Source: Phycisphaeraceae bacterium (GTDB lineage Bacteria > Planctomycetota > Phycisphaerae > Phycisphaerales > UBA1924). From it: a stretch of DNA of 64,000 nt. The notes below the pieces were generated by a model. That model searched no databases, was not told where the DNA came from, and saw only the letters and a program-made list of their open reading frames with translations. Below are positions 60,114 to 64,000 of this stretch, in pieces. A program made the position numbers and the translations under genes. How positions within the stretch are numbered: position 1 is the stretch's first letter; each line of letters opens with the position of its first letter. The stretch is taken from NCBI GenBank assembly GCA_019636615.1, contig JAHBXF010000002.1:1056001-1120000 (forward strand), in the 5' to 3' direction.

Positions 60114-61384
60114 CCGCCTCAACCCACGCACGAGTGATCAGGCATCGCCGCGGCAGCGCGTACGTTACTGTGCTCGGCATCTGCATCCTCGTCAGCATCG
60201 CGGGCGCCGGCGCCATGATGGTGGCGCGTGTCCAGGCACGCAACGCCGAACTGTCTACACAGGCCGTTCAGGCCCGCCAGGTCGCGGCAGCTATGATCGA
60301 AGCGGGCATCGCCATCATCCATCGAGAGAACAACTGGCGCACCGCAAGATCTGAAGGCCAGTGGGTTCACACCACTTTACCCGGCGGTGGCTCGGCCAGA
60401 CTCACGGCGCGAAGCCCTTCCAACGATCTGAACGCCTCCGATATCGAGCCGATCATCCTGGAAGGCGAGTGCGCCATCGGTGGCGCCACGCAACGCGCCA
60501 GCGCCATGGTCGAAATGCGATCCAGATCTATGACCTCGCTCGACGTCAGCATGGCCGCGGGCGGGCTCGTGACTCTGACTGCCGCCACCTTCATAACCCG
60601 CAACGAGGTGATCACGAGCAATACCGGGTTTGTGTCAACGCTCTCAGACCTCGACGTGATCGTCGAATCTGCCGGAACGATCATCGGCACGAACTACCGT
60701 CGCGCCACAACCTCCGGCGCCACCCCCCGGGAAATACCCGGCAGCGAAGCCTTCGACTGGTACATCCGTAACGGGGTTCCGCTGAGTACCTCCATACTCA
60801 CTCCCAATCTCCTCTCCTGGCGGCTTTCCGATGTCCTCCTGAGCCCAAACAACAACCCTGTCGGCCCAACTCATCCGCAAGGCGTGTACGTCCTTGACTG
60901 CGGGGGAAGAACCGTGGTCATCAGCAACGTGCGCGTCGTGGGCACCCTCGTGCTGCTCAACCCCGGCCTTGGTTCGGCCCTCGAGGGGGCCGCCCTCTTC
61001 GAGCCCGCGGTGGCAGGATACCCAGTCCTCATGGTGCGCGGCGGGTTCGACCTCCGTGCTACCCGATCCTCGATCTCGGAAAAAAATGCCGGCGTGAACT
61101 TCAACCCAACAGGTTCGCCACTCCCCTACCCCTCCGGCTCGACCAACTCCAAGAACGACGACTCCCACTCACCCGGAATTCATGGGCTTGTGTTTATCAG
61201 CGGCTCGACAGACATCGGCGGGGACTTCAGGATCAGCAACCTGGTAATCGGCGGCGCGGTCACAAGCACCGGCGGCAAGATCGAATTCTCCTACAACTCC
61301 ACGTACGCCACCTCGGCACCCCCGGGGTTCAGGGTGGTCACCCCTCGCCTCGCGCCTAGCAGTTGGCGGCGTGAAATGAACTGA
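60110..61384 (+). CDS. GspK/PilX-like pseudopilin
   Basis: The 424-residue product starts GTG at 60110, with GGAG 9 nt upstream and a 4-nt overlap with the previous stop. Its N-terminus, RHRRGSAYVTVLGICILVS, has the Gly of the prepilin peptidase site and a hydrophobic segment but no Glu at +5, as in GspK. A long mostly beta-rich C-terminal part follows (about 60-424). GspK-type proteins cap the pseudopilus tip. The length exceeds the roughly 300 residues of typical GspK. Last gene of the rightward operon. Confidence 0.68.
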   Translation: MTASTHARVIRHRRGSAYVTVLGICILVSIAGAGAMMVARVQARNAELSTQAVQARQVAAAMIEAGIAIIHRENNWRTARSEGQWVHTTLPGGGSARLTARSPSNDLNASDIEPIILEGECAIGGATQRASAMVEMRSRSMTSLDVSMAAGGLVTLTAATFITRNEVITSNTGFVSTLSDLDVIVESAGTIIGTNYRRATTSGATPREIPGSEAFDWYIRNGVPLSTSILTPNLLSWRLSDVLLSPNNNPVGPTHPQGVYVLDCGGRTVVISNVRVVGTLVLLNPGLGSALEGAALFEPAVAGYPVLMVRGGFDLRATRSSISEKNAGVNFNPTGSPLPYPSGSTNSKNDDSHSPGIHGLVFISGSTDIGGDFRISNLVIGGAVTSTGGKIEFSYNSTYATSAPPGFRVVTPRLAPSSWRREMN

Positions 61385-61429
61385 GCGTGCGGACGCTCCA
61401 CTCCCACAGGCACGGGGTAGTCTCCACCG

Positions 61430-61435
61430 TATAAT
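61430..61435 (+). promoter_or_regulatory. Consensus -10 box of rlmN close to the start codon
   Basis: TATAAT, a perfect -10, ends 5 nt before the GTG at 61441. A leaderless mRNA is predicted. No -35 box was found at the usual distance. Confidence 0.6.
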
Positions 61436-61440
61436 CCTGT

Positions 61441-62586
61441 GTGAATCAGGCTCCCAATCCCCCACAGTGGCTCGACCCCCTCTCCCTGCCGAGCGGCGAG
61501 GTGATGGCTCTGGGACGAAGCCGGCTTGGGGTGCCGGTGGCCCAGGCCCTCGCGGCATACAAGAAAGTCTACCGCGAAGGCGTACGCGAAGCCGCCCCCT
61601 GGAAGGCTGACCTGCCGGAGGTCGTCCGCACCTTGCGCGAAGAGTCAAGCGAGGGCGAAGTCGTCAAGTTCGTCTGCCGTGTACCGGGGCGGTTGGCCGA
61701 CGGCCCCGCCGCGCCCGGCGACCTCGCAGAGCGTTCACTCGAGATCGAGTCCGTGCTGATCCCCATGATCGGCTCAACCCGTCAGCGCACGTACACCCTC
61801 TGCGTGTCAAGCCAGGTCGGCTGCGCGATGGGGTGCACCTTCTGCGAAACGGCGCAGATGGGGCTCATCCGCTCTCTCTCGCCGCGCGAGATCGTCGCGC
61901 AGTGGTATACCGCCACGCACGTCATCGGGCTGCGCCCCAAAAACATCGTCTTCATGGGCATGGGCGAGCCCATGGATAACTTCGAGAACGTGATGGCCGC
62001 CATCAATATCCTGCGCGACCATAACGGTGCGCACGTGCCCGCGAGCAAGATCACCATCTCCACGGTGGGCCGGGTGGACGGCATGCGGCAGATGAAAGAG
62101 CGTCTGCACGAGCCGGGCCTGCACAGGCTCAACATCGCCCTGAGCCTCAACGCCCCAAACGACGCCGTTCGTTCCGGCCTCATGCCCATCAACCGCCGCT
62201 GGAACATGTCGCAACTCCAGCAGGAACTCATCGATTGGCCCCGCTACGGCGGCAACAAGATCTGCCTTGAGTACGTGCTGATCCCCGGGGTGAACGACGC
62301 CCCAGAGCACGCCGACGAGGTCGCCGCATTCATGAAACCCCTCACCGCGGGCGACGGCAGCAAAGCCCGGGCGGTGCTCAACCTCATTCCGTACAACCCC
62401 CGTCGGAGTTCACCCTGGCCCGCCCCCACCGAGGCGCAGGTGGAAGCCTTCATGCGGCACCTCTTCTCTCACGGCGTCTTCGTGAAGCGCCGCCGCACCA
62501 AGGGCCGCGAGATGATGGGCGCCTGCGGCCAGCTCGGCAACGAAGAGATCCGCCAGCGGCGGCTCGTGCAACTCACCCGTTCTTAA
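61441..62586 (+). CDS. rlmN: 23S rRNA (adenine-2503-C2)-methyltransferase RlmN
   Basis: RlmN is a radical SAM enzyme that methylates C2 of A2503 in 23S rRNA and A37 in some tRNAs. The 381-residue product has the radical SAM CxxxCxxC at residues 128, 132 and 135 (GCAMGCTFC), the conserved FMGMGEPMDN (about 178), ISTVGRVDGMR (about 206) and LNLIPYNP (about 316). The second catalytic Cys is present in MMGACGQLG near 360, so it is an active-type enzyme and not Cfr, whose motifs differ. The start is GTG at 61441 with no ribosome binding site. Confidence 0.94.
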   Translation: MNQAPNPPQWLDPLSLPSGEVMALGRSRLGVPVAQALAAYKKVYREGVREAAPWKADLPEVVRTLREESSEGEVVKFVCRVPGRLADGPAAPGDLAERSLEIESVLIPMIGSTRQRTYTLCVSSQVGCAMGCTFCETAQMGLIRSLSPREIVAQWYTATHVIGLRPKNIVFMGMGEPMDNFENVMAAINILRDHNGAHVPASKITISTVGRVDGMRQMKERLHEPGLHRLNIALSLNAPNDAVRSGLMPINRRWNMSQLQQELIDWPRYGGNKICLEYVLIPGVNDAPEHADEVAAFMKPLTAGDGSKARAVLNLIPYNPRRSSPWPAPTEAQVEAFMRHLFSHGVFVKRRRTKGREMMGACGQLGNEEIRQRRLVQLTRS

Positions 62587-62598
62587 GCACGCCGGCGC

Positions 62599-63819
62599 TC
62601 AGGCCGCAAACCGTCGCAGCCGCTCGGTGAGTTGGCTGAAGTCATCCCGGCTGGTTGTTTCAATTCCGAGCGCCTCGCATATCGAGATCGGCGTGTCGAT
62701 CCCCGGCGAGACCCGGTGCGATGCCAGCCGCTGGCCCTTCGAGTCACTCACGAACGCGATAACCGCGCCGTCGTCTTCACGGACGATCTCTACCGTCTGC
62801 CCGCACACTACGACCTTCGAGGCATCCCCGCCGGTTTCCTTCGCCAGCGACGCCTCAACACTCATGTCCACGGCACGCGAGAGCGAACGCTGCACGCACG
62901 ACATGAGCGACTCAAAGTCACCCAGCGGCAGCGCGATGCCCGAAAATACCTCGATGAGCATCTGGTACTCGCGTACCGACCGCGATACCAGCATGCCCAT
63001 CTGTTCGTCATCGATCCCCAGCAGTTTCTGCGCCGAGACATCTTCCACCACCACGCTCGGTTCGTCTTCCTTCCATGACGACAGCACCGGCGCACCCGTG
63101 CAATACGCGATGCGGTGCAGACGCGACGGCGGATCATCCTTCCCGTTCTCCGCGGGGTTGGTGTGGTGCAGTTCCAGAGGCCTGGCGAGCAGTTCCGGCA
63201 GTTTCCACATCCGCCCCAGGACCGTGATGATGTCCACATGCGTGAACGTCAGCAGTTCAAACTCGCGCCGGTACAACTTCCCGGGGGCCGGGTCATCATC
63301 AAAGAATCGCTGGTACTGATCACCCGCCAGGCGGCACATCAGCGGAATCCCGGCGTCCATCATCAGCCCCACCACAAACGCCTCCGCCACCACGTTCGGC
63401 GCGGTCAGCCGCGCCGCCTCAGACGCCATGCACGCCCTCAGCAGCGACTGCCCCCACACCCTGCGAGAGATCTCCTGCACGCCCTTGGCCGTCGCGGCGC
63501 GGCTCAGATAAAAGCCCAGCGAGATCGACTTGAGCCGTTCAAGCCCAAGAATCAGGCACGCACGCTCGAGCGTCGTCACCGGCGTGCGCTGCGCAAAGAT
63601 CGCGGAGTTCGCCAGTTTCAGCACACGCCCAGAGATCGCGCTGTCGGCCTTGATGATGCGCGCAAAGTCGATCAGTTGCGCATCCTGGTTCGTGGCAAGA
63701 TCCAGCAGGCGCACGACCACCTCCGGCCGGCTTTCGATGCCCACCGCTTCAAGCCTGCGCTCCAGATAGGTGTGCATCTGACGGACTTCGACCGCCGTCA
63801 GCAGGCTTCTTACCTTCAT
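62599..63819 (-). CDS. HDOD-domain signalling protein
   Basis: The 406-residue product contains an HDOD domain (about residues 20-230): LLDLATNQDAQLIDFARIIKADSAISGRVLKLANSA, in parts, followed by TLERACLILGLERLKSISLGFYL. HDOD domains lack full HD catalytic pairs and act in signalling and chemotaxis-like control. The C-terminal half (about 240-400) is predicted as helical with VSASLAKE-type stretches; the family is not recognised. The ATG at 63819 has AAGGTG 5 nt upstream. It ends 12 nt from the rlmN stop, convergent. Confidence 0.85.
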   Translation of the reverse strand: MKVRSLLTAVEVRQMHTYLERRLEAVGIESRPEVVVRLLDLATNQDAQLIDFARIIKADSAISGRVLKLANSAIFAQRTPVTTLERACLILGLERLKSISLGFYLSRAATAKGVQEISRRVWGQSLLRACMASEAARLTAPNVVAEAFVVGLMMDAGIPLMCRLAGDQYQRFFDDDPAPGKLYRREFELLTFTHVDIITVLGRMWKLPELLARPLELHHTNPAENGKDDPPSRLHRIAYCTGAPVLSSWKEDEPSVVVEDVSAQKLLGIDDEQMGMLVSRSVREYQMLIEVFSGIALPLGDFESLMSCVQRSLSRAVDMSVEASLAKETGGDASKVVVCGQTVEIVREDDGAVIAFVSDSKGQRLASHRVSPGIDTPISICEALGIETTSRDDFSQLTERLRRFAA

Positions 63820-63934
63820 ATTCGCACCTTGCGATTCGAAAACTGTTCGGCGATTATGCCCACGCGCATCATGAGCGTGCCATGACTCTTGGATCGGCCG
63901 ACAGCCTCCCCGAATCGAGCCCGCCCCGCCAGTT

Positions 63935-64000
63935 TCAGAAACTCTCCCCGACACCGCCCATCAAGGTTGCAGCCTTGTCGATCGCCAGGGCGACCCGGTG
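63935..64000 (-). CDS. Possible C-terminal end of a further gene (partial)
   Basis: On the minus strand a reading frame enters from the window edge and ends at a TGA at 63935-63937, with residues HRVALAIDKAATLMGGVGES and then F. The composition looks like coding sequence but 21 residues give no family assignment. The 115 nt between it and the HDOD ATG would carry the HDOD promoter if this gene is separate. Confidence 0.3.
   Translation of the reverse strand, partial: HRVALAIDKAATLMGGVGESF

Noticed and set aside
1..64000. CRISPR array, IS element or prophage
   Set aside because: No series of spaced direct repeats, no transposase and no phage structural genes were seen on either strand. The one recombinase sits in an operon with a phosphatase.

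Overview
The window is GC-rich, gene-dense bacterial chromosome with nearly all genes packed into translationally coupled operons. The mix points to a flagellated planctomycete, most likely of the class Phycisphaerae: a flagellar operon, a type II secretion/type IV pilus hybrid, menaquinone synthesis through futalosine (MqnD), proteins with dockerin-like calcium loops, and several membrane proteins carrying a Cys-x2-Cys...CPECG zinc ribbon. That assignment is an inference from gene content; no rRNA is present to test it. There is no CRISPR array, no recognisable insertion sequence and no prophage.

Layout. 1-7913 (minus): flagellar operon fliF-fliG-fliH-fliI-fliJ-motE-like-fliK-flgD, with a possible sigma-54 promoter in front of fliF. 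8208-13908: a cysteine dioxygenase, a small unknown gene, tRNA-Arg, rpsT, a CPBP membrane protease, a secreted dockerin-like protein, a small unknown gene and tRNA-Glu. 14465-17659 (minus): an unusual three-gene operon (calcineurin-like phosphatase, tyrosine recombinase, PLD-like unknown) behind a strong promoter. 17809-27037 (minus): a DUF1579 protein, a zinc-ribbon membrane protein, the pxpBCA 5-oxoprolinase genes coupled to a large secreted S9 peptidase, and a 2-oxoadipate dioxygenase/decarboxylase. 27162-30733: a double-VWA membrane protein and a second zinc-ribbon protein. 30814-34440 (plus): two tandem exported metallo-beta-lactamase-fold hydrolases, a lipoprotein with a Cys-x4-Arg phosphatase-like motif, and a thioredoxin. 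34431-44602: an ECF sigma factor with a Cys-rich tail, an ALDH7-type dehydrogenase, rpiA, isocitrate dehydrogenase, a DinB protein with a histone-H1-like tail, a GlmU-like enzyme and polA. 44615-47094 (minus): purF and mqnD.

47242-61384 is a surface-apparatus island read outward from a central divergent region (57847-58054). Leftward runs response regulator, HD-GYP, sensor kinase, STAS, GspE, GspF, PilM, PilN, PilO, a PilP/GspC-like protein and a major pseudopilin, ending at a hairpin terminator. Rightward run four minor-pseudopilin genes (GspH/J/I/K-like). No secretin or prepilin peptidase is present here. The window closes with rlmN, an HDOD signalling protein and the edge of another gene.

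Regulatory signals are readable: several -35/-10 promoters, and a group of genes whose TANNNT -10 box lies only 5-7 nt before the start codon, as expected for leaderless mRNAs.
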